DNA of 32,301 nucleotides from Sphingomonadales bacterium (GCA_018334165.1 JAGXTB010000039.1:1-32301), one strand, 5' to 3'; positions 16,056 through 25,120 are shown, counted from the first letter of the stretch. Numbers and translations: made by a program. Notes: a model not told the origin generated them from the letters alone.

Positions 16056-16235
16056 CTAGAGCCTGAAAGCACTGCTTCGAATTGCATAGCCCTTCCCCTG
16101 TGGGGAAGGGTTGGGATGGGGGTACGACGCCAGCGTGGGAACCCCCACCCCGCGTTCTTAGACAAGTGGCTAAGAATGGCCCTCCCCACAGGGGAGGGGA
16201 GAGCATCGTCTCAACCCAAATCCATCAGGCTCTAG
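16056..16235. repeat. 180-bp palindromic intergenic element with 11-bp terminal inverted repeats
   Basis: CTAGAGCCTGA at 16056-16066 is repeated inverted at 16225-16235. Inside are four nested hairpins: CCCTTCCCC/GGGGAAGGG (16090-16110), TGGGGGT/ACCCCCA (16117-16147), TTCTTAG/CTAAGAA (16155-16176) and CCCTCCCC/GGGGAGGG (16180-16198). The element fills the gap between the convergent DmdA-like gene (stop 16052-16054) and the MttB-like gene, whose TAG stop (16232-16234) lies in the right terminal repeat. CTAG flanks both sides and could be either part of the repeats or a target duplication. It encodes nothing. It looks like a MITE or REP-type insertion and may act as a two-way terminator. Confidence 0.75.
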
Positions 16236-17791
16236 TAGTTCGCGTCGGGCATCTGCCCTTTGCGGCGCTTGATATAGGCTTCCAGCTCTTCGCGCACGCC
16301 GGGATCGAGCGCGGGGTCTTCGTGTTCGGCCAGGGTCTTCTTCCAGGCCGCGTTGGCGCGGACCTGGATGTCCTTGGCGCCTTCGGCATCCCACTGTTCC
16401 CAGCTGGCATAGTCGGCCAAGGGCGAGCGGTAGAAGGCGTTCTCGAAATTGGCCTGGGTGTGGGCGCAGCCGAAGAAGTGCTTGCCCGGGCCAACCTCGC
16501 GGATCGCGTCCATCGCCTGGCCGTTTTCGGACAGGTCATAGCCGTTCAGCAGGACATGCATCATGCCCAGCTGATCGCAGTCCATCATGAACTTCTCGTA
16601 ACCGGTGACCAGCCCGCCTTCGAGCCAGCCGGCCGATTGCAGCACAAAGCTGGCCCCGCCCAGCGCGGTGGTTTGCAGGGTCTGCGCGCTTTCGTAAGCG
16701 GCCTGAGCGTCGGCGATCTTGGACGCGCAAAGGCTGCCGCCCGAACGGGAAGGCACCCCTAGCCGCCGCGCCAATGCCAGCAGCGCATTGATGATCAACG
16801 AGCATTCGGGCGTGCCATAGGTCGGCGCGCCGCTTTGCATCGAAAGCGTGGTGACGAAGCTGCCGAAGATCACTGGCGCGCCCGGCTTGACCAGTTGAAG
16901 AAAGGCCATCCCGGCCATCGCTTCGGCCAGAGTCACCGCGATCGCCCCCGCCAAGCCAGTCGGCGCCATCGCGCCCGCCATGATGAACGGGGTGACCAGC
17001 ACGCCCTGGTTGGCGCGGGCCAAAGCCTTGGCTGCGCCCAGCATGGTCGCGTCATAGGTCAGCGGCGAATTGCCGTTCATCACCCCCATCAGGCAAGTGG
17101 CGTTCTCTCCGGTCAGCGGATCGACAAAGCGGTCCCCGAACAGGATCTGCGCCATCTCGATGCAGTCATCGGTCCGGCTGGGCTGCGAAACCGCGCTGAA
17201 GAACGGCTTGTCGGTGTGGATCGCATTGCCCAGAAACATGTCGAAGTGGCGCTTGTTGACCGGCAGATCGACCGGCTCGCACATCGCGGTCGATGAGCTG
17301 TGCAGCCAGGGCGAGGCCTGGGTCAGCTTGGCGAAATTGTTGAAGTCCTCGATCGTGCCATAGCGGCGCCCTTTGTCGAGACAGCGCACGAACGGCGGCC
17401 CGGCGGTGGGGGCAAAGACCGTGCGCTTGCCGCCAATCGTGGTGCTGCGCGCCGGGTTGCGGGCCTGGTGGGTAAACTCGCGTGGCGCATGGTCCTGGAT
17501 CAGCTTGCGGCACATGCCCTTCGGCATTCGAACCAGTTCGCCGGTCACTTCGGCCCCGGCCGCGCGCCAGATTTCGAGCGCCTCGGGATCGTCGCGGAAT
17601 TCGCAGCCGATCTCGGAGAGAATCTGCTCGGCGTTGGCTTCGATCAGGCTCAATCCCTCTTCGCCGAGCAGTTCGACATAGGGGATTCTGCGGCTGATAT
17701 AGGGCGCCGAAGAGGTGTTGCCGGCAAGACGCGCCGCGCGCTTCGCATCGCGCCCGCCGCGCGCACGAGAAGGGGAGGACATGTCGTTCAT
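16232..17791 (-). CDS. MttB-family (trimethylamine methyltransferase-like) protein, non-pyrrolysine
   Basis: A 519-aa member of the MttB superfamily, at full family length. Landmarks are AEQILSEIGCEFRDDPEAL, TVFAPTAGPPFV, SSTAMCEPVDLP, LVKPGAPVIFGSFVTT and the segment RRLGVPSRSGGSLCASKIADAQAAYES. The frame is open throughout, with no internal TAG, so no pyrrolysine is needed. Non-pyrrolysine members such as MtgB demethylate glycine betaine, and others use carnitine, gamma-butyrobetaine or proline betaine, passing the methyl to a corrinoid protein. A betaine substrate fits this locus. It is the last gene of the run that begins with formate-THF ligase. ATG 17791 lacks a clear Shine-Dalgarno; ATG 17782 is an alternative start. 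Its stop codon lies inside the flanking palindromic element. Confidence 0.85.
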   Translation of the reverse strand: MNDMSSPSRARGGRDAKRAARLAGNTSSAPYISRRIPYVELLGEEGLSLIEANAEQILSEIGCEFRDDPEALEIWRAAGAEVTGELVRMPKGMCRKLIQDHAPREFTHQARNPARSTTIGGKRTVFAPTAGPPFVRCLDKGRRYGTIEDFNNFAKLTQASPWLHSSSTAMCEPVDLPVNKRHFDMFLGNAIHTDKPFFSAVSQPSRTDDCIEMAQILFGDRFVDPLTGENATCLMGVMNGNSPLTYDATMLGAAKALARANQGVLVTPFIMAGAMAPTGLAGAIAVTLAEAMAGMAFLQLVKPGAPVIFGSFVTTLSMQSGAPTYGTPECSLIINALLALARRLGVPSRSGGSLCASKIADAQAAYESAQTLQTTALGGASFVLQSAGWLEGGLVTGYEKFMMDCDQLGMMHVLLNGYDLSENGQAMDAIREVGPGKHFFGCAHTQANFENAFYRSPLADYASWEQWDAEGAKDIQVRANAAWKKTLAEHEDPALDPGVREELEAYIKRRKGQMPDANY

Positions 17792-17795
17792 GATG

Positions 17796-17810
17796 CTTGC
17801 TTATCGCAAG
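17796..17810. promoter_or_regulatory. 15-bp dyad just upstream of the MttB-like gene
   Basis: CTTGC (17796-17800) and GCAAG (17806-17810) are separated by 5 bp, giving a T-N11-A arrangement typical of LysR-type boxes, only a few bases upstream of the ATG at 17791. A TTGACA hexamer on the minus strand (17828-17833) lies further upstream, but no well-spaced -10 box is evident. A LysR gene lies upstream in the same run, so it is a candidate partner, though its own upstream dyad differs. Confidence 0.3.
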
Positions 17811-17861
17811 GCGGGGCAGGGCCAACATGTCAAATCTTCATGCTGGCATGACTGGCAAGGG

Positions 17862-19052
17862 CTAGTGCCCGGCCGGAGCCCCTCCGGTGCGGGCCTTGGC
17901 CGGGTCTGCATCGAAGCGCCGCGCCAATGGCCAGGCCACCGCAATCGCCGCCACACAGGTCAGCGCGCCGAGCGGTCCGATCGGAGCATAGCCGCCAAAG
18001 CTCTGCGCGATTGCGCCCGCCGCCAGCGAGCCGAAAGACTGCGCGAGCAGCCAGGTTCCGGTGGTCATCACCGCCAACCGGCCGCTGCTGTCACAGTCAT
18101 AGGCAAGGCCCAGCAGCATCGGATAGGTCAGGAACCAGCTGACGTAGTAGCCGATGAAAGCAGCGGCGAATGCGGGTGCCGAGCCGACCGTGGTGAGCAG
18201 GGCGCAAGCAATGCCGCAGGCGCCCAGCACCGCGGCCATCGGCACGGCCCGGGTCAACCGCGCGGACACGGCGGCAAGTATCGTATTACCCAGTGCCGAG
18301 GCCAGGGTAGCCAGCGCCTGGTAGCGCCCGAACTCTGTTGCAGGGACGCCGATTGCGTGGGCAGTGCGTTCGATAAACGGCCACAGCGCCAGAGTGCCGA
18401 ATGCGAACAAGGCCATCGCGATCAGCACCCGCCGGCCATCAGCGCCGACCGGTGGATTGGGCTGATGTGCCGTGCTGGCTTCGGGGTCCTTGCCGCCCGG
18501 AAGCAGCATCGACATCAGCCCCAGCACGGCCGAAAGGGCTGCCAGTGCCAGGAACATGCCGGTGACGCCGTGGTCCGCGCCGACTTGCGGCAGGCCCAGT
18601 GCGATCCCGGCGAACAGCACGGTCTGGAACGCGATCCCCAGCGAGATCCACCGCGCCGGGTGGCTGGTCCGCCCGGCGGCAAGGTTTACCGCAGCATTGA
18701 GAATGCCAAAGCCCAGCCCGGTCCCGATCCGCCCGGCAAGCAATAGCGCATAATTGCCAGTCAGCGCCGATCCGGCTTGCGCGGCGATCACCAGCGCGCT
18801 GGCCACCAGGGCCAGCACCCGCGCATCGAGCTGGCGTGCCCGCGGGGCGATCAGGAACATCGCCGCGGCATAGCTCAGCGTCTCGGCCATACTCCACGCG
18901 CCCATCGCGAAGGGCGTGAACTGGTACTTGTCGATCAGTCCGCCGACCAGGTAGGTGGTGAAATTGTTGCCCAGATGCGCTGCAGTACTGGCCGCACCGA
19001 TCCCGATCAGGGTGAAGGCGAAGGGCCGATCGATCTTTGCGCCCCCGGTCAC
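17862..19052 (-). CDS. Major facilitator superfamily transporter
   Basis: A 396-aa protein with about 12 hydrophobic segments in two halves and a central polar loop (about 205-225, GGKDPEASTAHQPNPPVGADG). LAGRIGTGLGFGILNAAVNLAAG and SWFLTYPMLLGLAYD are MFS-like. It starts with GTG 19052, 2 bp after the choline sulfatase stop, so the two are translationally coupled. The neighbour suggests import of choline-O-sulfate, choline or a betaine, or export of a product; no sequence motif decides this. About 70 bp separate its stop codon from the next gene, the MttB-like protein. Confidence 0.8.
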   Translation of the reverse strand: MTGGAKIDRPFAFTLIGIGAASTAAHLGNNFTTYLVGGLIDKYQFTPFAMGAWSMAETLSYAAAMFLIAPRARQLDARVLALVASALVIAAQAGSALTGNYALLLAGRIGTGLGFGILNAAVNLAAGRTSHPARWISLGIAFQTVLFAGIALGLPQVGADHGVTGMFLALAALSAVLGLMSMLLPGGKDPEASTAHQPNPPVGADGRRVLIAMALFAFGTLALWPFIERTAHAIGVPATEFGRYQALATLASALGNTILAAVSARLTRAVPMAAVLGACGIACALLTTVGSAPAFAAAFIGYYVSWFLTYPMLLGLAYDCDSSGRLAVMTTGTWLLAQSFGSLAAGAIAQSFGGYAPIGPLGALTCVAAIAVAWPLARRFDADPAKARTGGAPAGH

Positions 19053-19054
19053 GC

Positions 19055-20566
19055 TCAGCGCACTCGCGGGAAGCGGGCCATCGCCTCCAAATCCTCAAGG
19101 TCCATATGGGCGCGGACGTATTGTTCGCCGGCGTTGGCGGGCGGTTGATAGTCCCACGGGCTGGTCTTGCCGACAGCATTGGCTGCCCCGACCAGGCGGC
19201 GCGAGCGCTGGCTGGCAATGACCCGTTCGGTGATAGCGTCGAAATCCCAGCGCTGAGCCACTTCGGCGCGCAGCGCGGCCACCATCTCGGCCAGAGCGGG
19301 ATCGGCGGCGCGGTTGCTCAGCTCATGCGGGTCGTCGATCAGGTTGAACAGCAAGTCGGGATCGACCCGCGAATGGATGTACTTCCAAGGCCCTCGGCGG
19401 ATCATCACCAAGGGCGCGATGGTGCCTTCGCCCATGTATTCGCCGATCACTTCGTCATGCCCGCCAGTGCCGGTGCAATGCGGTACCAGGCTGCGCCCAT
19501 CAAAGGGCAGGGCGGGCTCGACATCGACCCCGGCGATGTCGAGCAGGGTCGGGACCAGATCGACCAGCGAGACGCTCGCGTCGATCCGGGCCGGCTTGTA
19601 GCGCCCGGGCGCATGGACGATCAGAGGAATTCGCGCTGCGCCTTCGAAGTAGTGCATCTTGTACCACAGCCCGCGCTCACCCATCATGTCGCCGTGATCG
19701 CCGCAGACGATGACCACGGTGTTGTCAGCCATGCCGCATTCGCGCAGCGTTTCCAGGATTGCGCCGAACTGATCATCAACGAAACTGATCGAGCCGAAGT
19801 AGGCCCGCCGCGCGGTGCGGATCATCTCGTCGGTGACCGGCGCGGCGTCGAGATCGCAGACGTGGCGCAGGCGCTCGGAATGCGGGTCCTTCGGAGCCAA
19901 GCTGTGCGGCACTGTGGGCAGCGGGATTTCCACGCCCTCATAGCGGTTCCAGTAGTCCTCGTGGATCGCATAGGGATCGTGCGGGTGGGTCAGCGAGACC
20001 GTCATGAAGAACGGCCGTTCGTCCTTGTCGCGGGCGATGTCGTAGAGCTTGCGCCGCGCAGTGAAGACCACTTCCTCATCGAAATCGATCTGGTTGGTGC
20101 GCACCGTCGGCCCGGCACCCAGCACCGAATCGAGCGAATGGTACCAGGTCGGGCGGGTCGGGAAATCGGTCCAGTCGGGGGTCCAGCCGAAGTCGGCGGG
20201 GTAGATGTCGGTCGACAGGCGTTCTTCGTAGCCGTGGAGCTGATCAGGCCCGGCAAAATGCATCTTGCCGGTCAGGATCGTGCGGTATCCGCCCAGCCGC
20301 AGGTAATGCGCCATGGTCGGGGTGGATGCCGGGAATTCGCTGGCATTGTCATAGGCCCCGATCCGCGAAGGCAGTTGGCCCGACTGCATCGTGAAGCGCG
20401 CGGGCGCGCAAAGCGGAGAGTTGCTGTAGGCCGAAGTGAACAGCACGCCTTCCGCTGCCAGCCGCGCCAAAGTGGGCGCTTTGACCGGGGAGGGGCCATA
20501 GAACGGCAGGAACGGCGCGGCCATCTGGTCGGCCATCAGGATCAGGATGTTGGGTTGGTCAGCCAT
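19055..20566 (-). CDS. betC: Choline sulfatase
   Basis: A 503-aa type I sulfatase. Cys53 in PLCAPARF fits the C-x-P-x-R signature, in which the Cys becomes formylglycine. Metal-binding motifs are NILILMADQ near the N-terminus and VCGDHGDMMGERGLWYK. The C-terminal stretch TSPWDYQP with HMDLEDLE is the tail diagnostic of BetC. The enzyme cleaves choline-O-sulfate into choline and sulfate; no signal peptide is visible, consistent with cytoplasmic BetC. Choline would then feed the BetIB/BetA operon further right. I use ATG 20566 (MADQPNIL), the normal sulfatase N-terminus; the frame extends to a TTG at 20602 with unconserved residues. It is followed at 2 bp by an MFS transporter. Confidence 0.9.
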   Translation of the reverse strand: MADQPNILILMADQMAAPFLPFYGPSPVKAPTLARLAAEGVLFTSAYSNSPLCAPARFTMQSGQLPSRIGAYDNASEFPASTPTMAHYLRLGGYRTILTGKMHFAGPDQLHGYEERLSTDIYPADFGWTPDWTDFPTRPTWYHSLDSVLGAGPTVRTNQIDFDEEVVFTARRKLYDIARDKDERPFFMTVSLTHPHDPYAIHEDYWNRYEGVEIPLPTVPHSLAPKDPHSERLRHVCDLDAAPVTDEMIRTARRAYFGSISFVDDQFGAILETLRECGMADNTVVIVCGDHGDMMGERGLWYKMHYFEGAARIPLIVHAPGRYKPARIDASVSLVDLVPTLLDIAGVDVEPALPFDGRSLVPHCTGTGGHDEVIGEYMGEGTIAPLVMIRRGPWKYIHSRVDPDLLFNLIDDPHELSNRAADPALAEMVAALRAEVAQRWDFDAITERVIASQRSRRLVGAANAVGKTSPWDYQPPANAGEQYVRAHMDLEDLEAMARFPRVR

Positions 20567-20625
20567 GCCCCGAATGTGAGACAGGCCGGGGCGCTTGTCC
20601 AAATATTGCCGCGCCCCCAGTCGAA

Positions 20626-20642
20626 CTAATCTTTTCGATTAG
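20626..20642. promoter_or_regulatory. Dyad CTAATC-N5-GATTAG upstream of betC
   Basis: CTAATC (20626-20631) and GATTAG (20637-20642) form a perfect 6-bp inverted repeat with a 5-nt centre in the 101-bp gap between the MttB-like stop and betC. It could be an operator about 60 bp upstream of betC or a weak terminator stem after the upstream gene. There is no T-tract. Confidence 0.3.
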
Positions 20643-20667
20643 CCCGGCTGATTGCACCGGTTTCGGT

Positions 20668-22212
20668 TCAGGCCGCGAAAGCGATGTTGAACTTGTCGCG
20701 CACGGCCTGATCGATCACCGGATCGATCACGCAGCGGGCCTGGCGCAGGATCGAATCCTTGCGGGCACGCGCGCCGTCCAGCAACAGCGGCTTTTGCGCC
20801 TCGTTCCACTCCTTGGGGCTCATCCGGTTGCCGACTGCGGGATAGACATAGTCGGTCTGCATCAGGCTCATGGTCTGTTCGGAGCCCAGGTAGTGGCCGG
20901 GTCCGCCAAGGCAGACCTGCTTCATGACGTCGAGGTTCATCTTGTCCTCGGTCACTTCGATCCCGCGCACCGCGCGCTGGGCCTGGCCCAGGATGTCGTC
21001 GCCCAGGATCAGGCTTTCGAACGAGAAGCCCAAGAGCGAGGCCTGCATGCCGACCGATTCATAGACCATGTTGAGGCCCGCAAGGCCCGCCATCACGTTG
21101 ATGATGCCCTGTTCCCAGCCGCACTGCATGTCGGGCAGCTTGCTGTCGGTCATGCCGCCGGCGGCGCCGCCGGGCAGGCCATAGAAGCGGTGCATCTGCG
21201 CGCAGCCCGCGGTCAGCAGGCCCTGTTCCGCGCTGCCGCCCGACATCGATCCGGTCCGCAGGTCCGAAACGAACGGCCAGGTCCCAAAGATCGCCGGAGC
21301 GCCCGGCGTGATCGCGTTGACATAGACCACGCCCGCCAGACACTCGGCCACAGCCTGCGTGATCGCCAGCGCAATCGAGGCGGGGGCAGTGGCCCCGGCT
21401 TGCCCGGCCGAGAGCAGCAGCATCGGCATACCGGCGCGCACGCAGGCTTCCATCGTGATGCAGCTTTCCTCGGCGAATTTCATCGGCGGGACCACGAAGC
21501 AGTTCGAATTGGAAACGAACGGGCGCCTCCGCCATTCGGCCTCGCCGCCTGCGACCATGTGCAGCATTTCGAAGCCCGGCTCGACGCTGATCGGATCGGA
21601 GAACGAGGTGCCGACGTGCTTGGTGGTGCCGGACAGGCACGCGTAGAGCGTGTTCATGTCCATATCGACCAGGTCCTTCACATCGCGGCAGACCATCATC
21701 CGCTGGAAGAAGTGCACATTGTCGAGGTTGTTGACGATTTTCGCCGCCTCATAGAGGTCCTTGGCGGTGGAATCGCGGTAGTCGTTGGTTTCGAGATCGA
21801 CCACATGGACCGCGGCCCCGGCGGTGCCATAGTGGACCTTGTTGCCCGACAGGTGCAGGTCATGCTTGGGATCGCGGGCGAACAGCGTGATATCGCGCGC
21901 GGCGATTGCCAGCATGTCTTCCACCAGCGCGCGGGGGAAGCGGATCCGGCCGTCATCGCCCAGCACCGCACCTGCACCGGTCAGGATTTCCACGCCCGAT
22001 GCCGGAGCATTGGCGAGGCCGATCTGCTCCAGCGCATCGAGCGCGCCCTGGTGGATGCGCTGCACCCCGGCATCGGTCAGCGGCTTGTACTGGCCGCCTT
22101 CAAGCCCGGCACGGATAGGGCGCAGGTCTTCAGCGAGCGGAGCGGCGCGCAGGGCCTGGCGGGCGGCACGGCCGCCCGCGCGGCGATTGGGGGTTCCGGA
22201 TTCGTCGTTCAT
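20668..22212 (-). CDS. Second MttB-family methyltransferase, non-pyrrolysine
   Basis: A 514-aa MttB-superfamily protein only distantly similar to the one at 16232-17791. Shared landmarks are ITPGAPAIFGTWPFVSDLRTG and GGMTDSKLPDMQCGWEQ, which correspond to PGAPVIFG and SKIADAQAAYE in the other copy. Other family segments are LVEDMLAIAARDITLFARDP and CLGGPGHYLGSEQT. There is no in-frame TAG, hence no pyrrolysine. It lies 19 bp downstream of formate-THF ligase with a GGGGGA ribosome site about 7 nt before ATG 22212. This close pairing with a THF enzyme suggests that the methyl group ends on THF and then as formate. Substrate candidates are glycine betaine, carnitine and trimethylamine; the sequence alone cannot choose. 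No corrinoid protein gene is nearby. Confidence 0.85.
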   Translation of the reverse strand: MNDESGTPNRRAGGRAARQALRAAPLAEDLRPIRAGLEGGQYKPLTDAGVQRIHQGALDALEQIGLANAPASGVEILTGAGAVLGDDGRIRFPRALVEDMLAIAARDITLFARDPKHDLHLSGNKVHYGTAGAAVHVVDLETNDYRDSTAKDLYEAAKIVNNLDNVHFFQRMMVCRDVKDLVDMDMNTLYACLSGTTKHVGTSFSDPISVEPGFEMLHMVAGGEAEWRRRPFVSNSNCFVVPPMKFAEESCITMEACVRAGMPMLLLSAGQAGATAPASIALAITQAVAECLAGVVYVNAITPGAPAIFGTWPFVSDLRTGSMSGGSAEQGLLTAGCAQMHRFYGLPGGAAGGMTDSKLPDMQCGWEQGIINVMAGLAGLNMVYESVGMQASLLGFSFESLILGDDILGQAQRAVRGIEVTEDKMNLDVMKQVCLGGPGHYLGSEQTMSLMQTDYVYPAVGNRMSPKEWNEAQKPLLLDGARARKDSILRQARCVIDPVIDQAVRDKFNIAFAA

Positions 22213-22231
22213 TCAGTTCCCCCAATCACCT

Positions 22232-23932
22232 CTAAGCCAGCCCGACGATATTGCCGTCGTCGTCGAGGCCGATTTCGTTCGAAGCCGGGCGACGCGGCAG
22301 CCCCGGCATGGTCATGATATCGCCGCAGACCGCAACGATGAACCCGGCACCCGCAGACAGGCGCACTTCGCGCACTTCCAGCGTGTGCCCGGTCGGCGCA
22401 CCGCTCTTGGCCGGATCGGTCGAGAAGCTGTACTGCGTCTTGGCGATGCAGACCGGCAGTTTGCCGTAGCCCAGCTTTTCATAGTCCTTGAGCGTATTGG
22501 CGGTCGAACCGGTCAGCGTGATCCCATCGGCGCGGTAGATTTCGCGCGCGATGGTGGCGATCTTCTCGGCCAGCGGCATGTCGTCCGGGTAGAGCAGCTT
22601 GACCTCGGCCTGGCCTTCGTCGAGCTGGGCCTTGACCTGGTGCGCCAGTTCTTCCGCGCCCTTGCCGCCTTCGGCCCAGTGCTTGGCCAGCGCGACGCGC
22701 GCGCCGTACTTGCCGCAGACCGCCTTGAGCGCTTCGAGCTCTTCCTCGGTGTCCTTGATGAAGTGGTTGATCGCCACCACCGGGGTCAGGCCGAACTTCT
22801 GCAGGTTCTGGATGTGGCGTTCCAGATTGACCGCGCCGCGCATCAGCGCATCGACATCGGGATTGCCCAGATCGTCCTTCTTGACGCCGCCCTGCATCTT
22901 GAGCGCGCGCACCGTCGCAACCAGCACCACCGCATCGGGGCGCAGGCCGGAATGGCGGCACTTGATGTCGAGGAACTTCTCGGCCCCCAGGTCGGCACCG
23001 AAACCGGCCTCGGTCACCACCACATCGGCGAGCTTGAGCGCGGTCTGGGTTGCCATCACCGAGTTGCAGCCGTGGGCGATGTTGGCAAACGGGCCGCCGT
23101 GGATGAAGGCCGGGTTGTGCTCGATTGACTGGACCAGGTTGGGCTGGATCGCATCGCGCAGCAGCACGGCCATCGCGCCATCGGCCTTGAGGTCACGCGC
23201 GGTCACCGGGGTCTTGTCGTAAGTGCGGGCCACGATGATGTCGCCCAAACGGCGCTGGAGGTCCTTGATGTCGGTCGCCAGGCACAGGATTGCCATGATT
23301 TCCGAGGCGACAGTGATGTCGAACCCGGTTTCACGCGGCACGCCGTGGGTTACGCCGCCAAGGCCAACGTTGATGTTGCGCAGCGCGCGGTCGTTCATAT
23401 CGACCACCCGGCGCCAGACGACGCGGCGCGGATCGATGTTGAGCTCGTTGCCCCACTGCAGGTGGTTGTCGAGCAGCGCTGCCAGCAGCGAGTGCGCCGA
23501 CGTGATCGCGTGGAAATCGCCGTTGAAGTGGAGGTTGATGTCCTCCATCGGGATGACCTGCGCGCGCCCGCCACCGGCAGCGCCGCCCTTCATGCCGAAG
23601 CACGGACCCAGCGACGGCTCGCGCAGGCAGACGATCGACTTGATCCCGATCAGGTTGAGCCCGTCGTTGAGGCCGACCGAAGTGGTGGTCTTGCCTTCGC
23701 CGGCCGGGGTTGGGGTGATCGCGGTGACCAGCACCAGCTTGCCGTTGGGGCGATCCTGCAGCGAAGCGATGTATTCGAGGCTGACCTTGGCCTTGAAGTG
23801 GCCATAAGGGACCAGCGCTTCGGGAGCGATGCCCAGCCGCGCTTCGGCGAGCGGAAGAATCGGCGCCATCTTGGCAGCGCGGGCGATCTCGATGTCCGGG
23901 GCACCCGGCGGTGGCAGTTGATTCTCTTGCAT
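22232..23932 (-). CDS. fhs: Formate-tetrahydrofolate ligase
   Basis: A 566-aa cytoplasmic enzyme, close to the family's usual length of about 560. The ATP-binding segment [17 protein letters not shown] lies at about 72-88, followed by [53 protein letters not shown] and [12 protein letters not shown] near the C-terminus. It interconverts formate plus THF and 10-formyl-THF with ATP/ADP. In a demethylation locus it could run toward formate and ATP, clearing methyl-derived one-carbon units, or supply formyl-THF for biosynthesis. I start at ATG 23932 ([10 protein letters not shown]), next to an AAAAGGGG purine run; upstream in-frame starts at 24007 and 24052 add unconserved residues. The 174-bp gap to the LysR stop may carry a promoter but shows no riboswitch that I recognise. 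Confidence 0.93.
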   Translation of the reverse strand: MQENQLPPPGAPDIEIARAAKMAPILPLAEARLGIAPEALVPYGHFKAKVSLEYIASLQDRPNGKLVLVTAITPTPAGEGKTTTSVGLNDGLNLIGIKSIVCLREPSLGPCFGMKGGAAGGGRAQVIPMEDINLHFNGDFHAITSAHSLLAALLDNHLQWGNELNIDPRRVVWRRVVDMNDRALRNINVGLGGVTHGVPRETGFDITVASEIMAILCLATDIKDLQRRLGDIIVARTYDKTPVTARDLKADGAMAVLLRDAIQPNLVQSIEHNPAFIHGGPFANIAHGCNSVMATQTALKLADVVVTEAGFGADLGAEKFLDIKCRHSGLRPDAVVLVATVRALKMQGGVKKDDLGNPDVDALMRGAVNLERHIQNLQKFGLTPVVAINHFIKDTEEELEALKAVCGKYGARVALAKHWAEGGKGAEELAHQVKAQLDEGQAEVKLLYPDDMPLAEKIATIAREIYRADGITLTGSTANTLKDYEKLGYGKLPVCIAKTQYSFSTDPAKSGAPTGHTLEVREVRLSAGAGFIVAVCGDIMTMPGLPRRPASNEIGLDDDGNIVGLA

Positions 23933-24106
23933 CCCCTTTTCAAGAGCGCAAAGGCCCTTGCCTCTCAATGTCAGAGTTTTTGGCGACTGGTAAACGAAGC
24001 TCATGCCGCGCCCCAGCGGGGCGGATTTCTGCCAAGTCGGGCCAATGCACAAGCGGGGTGCGAAAAATCATCGCTACCATGACCAGCGGTAATAACCCCT
24101 GGTGGC

Positions 24107-25078
24107 TCAGTCCTCGCCGACCTTGAAGGCCCCTTCGAGCCAGGGCAGGTGGGTGAGCACTTGCGGGAAGACCTCTTCTTCGAGGATGGTGCGGCATTCA
24201 TCGACGATCACTCGCGGCGCGGTGCCTAACGTTTGCTGGCGCGCCAGCAGGGTCATCCGCCGCCCGAACTTGCCGCGAAGGATCGGGTGGATCGACAGCT
24301 GCTCGAACGCCCAGGGCACCTGGAACAGGCACAGCGGCGTGGTGATCCCCCAACCCAGGCCATAGGATACCGCTGTCGCATGGCCGACGATCGAATCGAA
24401 TTCGATGTTCGAGGGGTACTTGAGCTGGAGCCGGTTGAGCTGCGCCTCGGTCTGGCGGCCCATCGAGCTGCGCAGCGAAAAGCGGATAAACGGGCTGTCG
24501 GCCAGATGCTGGCCAAGTTCGGGAGCAAGGGCGAACTTCTTCGGGAAAATCAGTACATAAGGCTCGGTAAACAGGTTGAACCGGTCCACGTCGAGCATGT
24601 CCGAGGTGTTGCTTTCCTCGGTGATCATGATGTCGGCGGCGTGGGTGTTGAACTTGGCCCGCTGGTCCGGCATCAGCCCGTTCGAAATCCGCCAGTTGCG
24701 CGCCAGATCGCCCTTGCGGCGGTAGAGCCGGGGGCCGAGCACGTTGGCCAGGCTTTCGGGCATGGCGATATTGAGCGAGGCGAGCTCTCCGCTCTCACTC
24801 TCGGTTGCCTCGACGAACGCGGAGTTGAGATCGCCGAGGATCTTCTGGCCCTGGCGCAGCAGCACCTGGCCAACCTTGGTCAGCACGATTGGACGGATCG
24901 AGCGGTCGAACAGCTGGCGTCCGACCGATTCCTCCAGCCCCGCGATGATCTGCGAAACGCCCGACTGGGTCAGCCCCAGGACCTTGGCAGCCTGGGTCAT
25001 GCTGCCCTGTTCGGCCGTCACCACAAAGACTTGCAGCGCGCGAAATTCGAACCCCGAGGGGAGCTGGCCCTTGTTCAT
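24107..25078 (-). CDS. LysR-family transcriptional regulator
   Basis: A 323-aa LysR-type regulator with an N-terminal winged helix-turn-helix (about 11-70; FRALQVFVVTAEQGSMTQAA, GLTQSGVSQIIAGLEE, LFDRS) and a C-terminal periplasmic-binding-like effector domain (about 98-300). It is encoded directly upstream of, and on the same strand as, formate-THF ligase, two MttB-like genes, betC and an MFS gene. It is therefore the natural candidate regulator of that run. A T-N11-A dyad 43-59 bp upstream of its own start suggests autoregulation. The inducer cannot be read from sequence; a betaine, choline sulfate or a one-carbon intermediate are guesses. ATG 25078 has a CAGGGG stretch upstream. Confidence 0.88.
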   Translation of the reverse strand: MNKGQLPSGFEFRALQVFVVTAEQGSMTQAAKVLGLTQSGVSQIIAGLEESVGRQLFDRSIRPIVLTKVGQVLLRQGQKILGDLNSAFVEATESESGELASLNIAMPESLANVLGPRLYRRKGDLARNWRISNGLMPDQRAKFNTHAADIMITEESNTSDMLDVDRFNLFTEPYVLIFPKKFALAPELGQHLADSPFIRFSLRSSMGRQTEAQLNRLQLKYPSNIEFDSIVGHATAVSYGLGWGITTPLCLFQVPWAFEQLSIHPILRGKFGRRMTLLARQQTLGTAPRVIVDECRTILEEEVFPQVLTHLPWLEGAFKVGED

Positions 25079-25120
25079 CTGCGCTGTACCCCTGTGCCTC
25101 GCACCAGTAGAGTGCGTTAT

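Noticed and set aside
16080-16200. CRISPR or tandem repeat array
   Set aside because: The repeats are inverted pairs forming hairpins, not regularly spaced direct repeats with spacers.
16232-22212. Pyrrolysine (in-frame amber) in the MttB-like genes
   Set aside because: Both frames are open at full family length without an internal TAG, and the residues around the expected site read through normally, so these are non-pyrrolysine homologues.
19037-22317. Long plus-strand open frames antisense to betC and the second MttB-like gene (about 500 codons each)
   Set aside because: They are antisense shadows produced by high-GC codon bias. Their products are Arg/His/Asp-rich with no recognisable motif, while the minus-strand frames encode complete conserved proteins.
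23933-24052. Longer start for formate-THF ligase
   Set aside because: The added 40 residues are not part of the family, and the 566-aa form from 23932 already matches the usual length.
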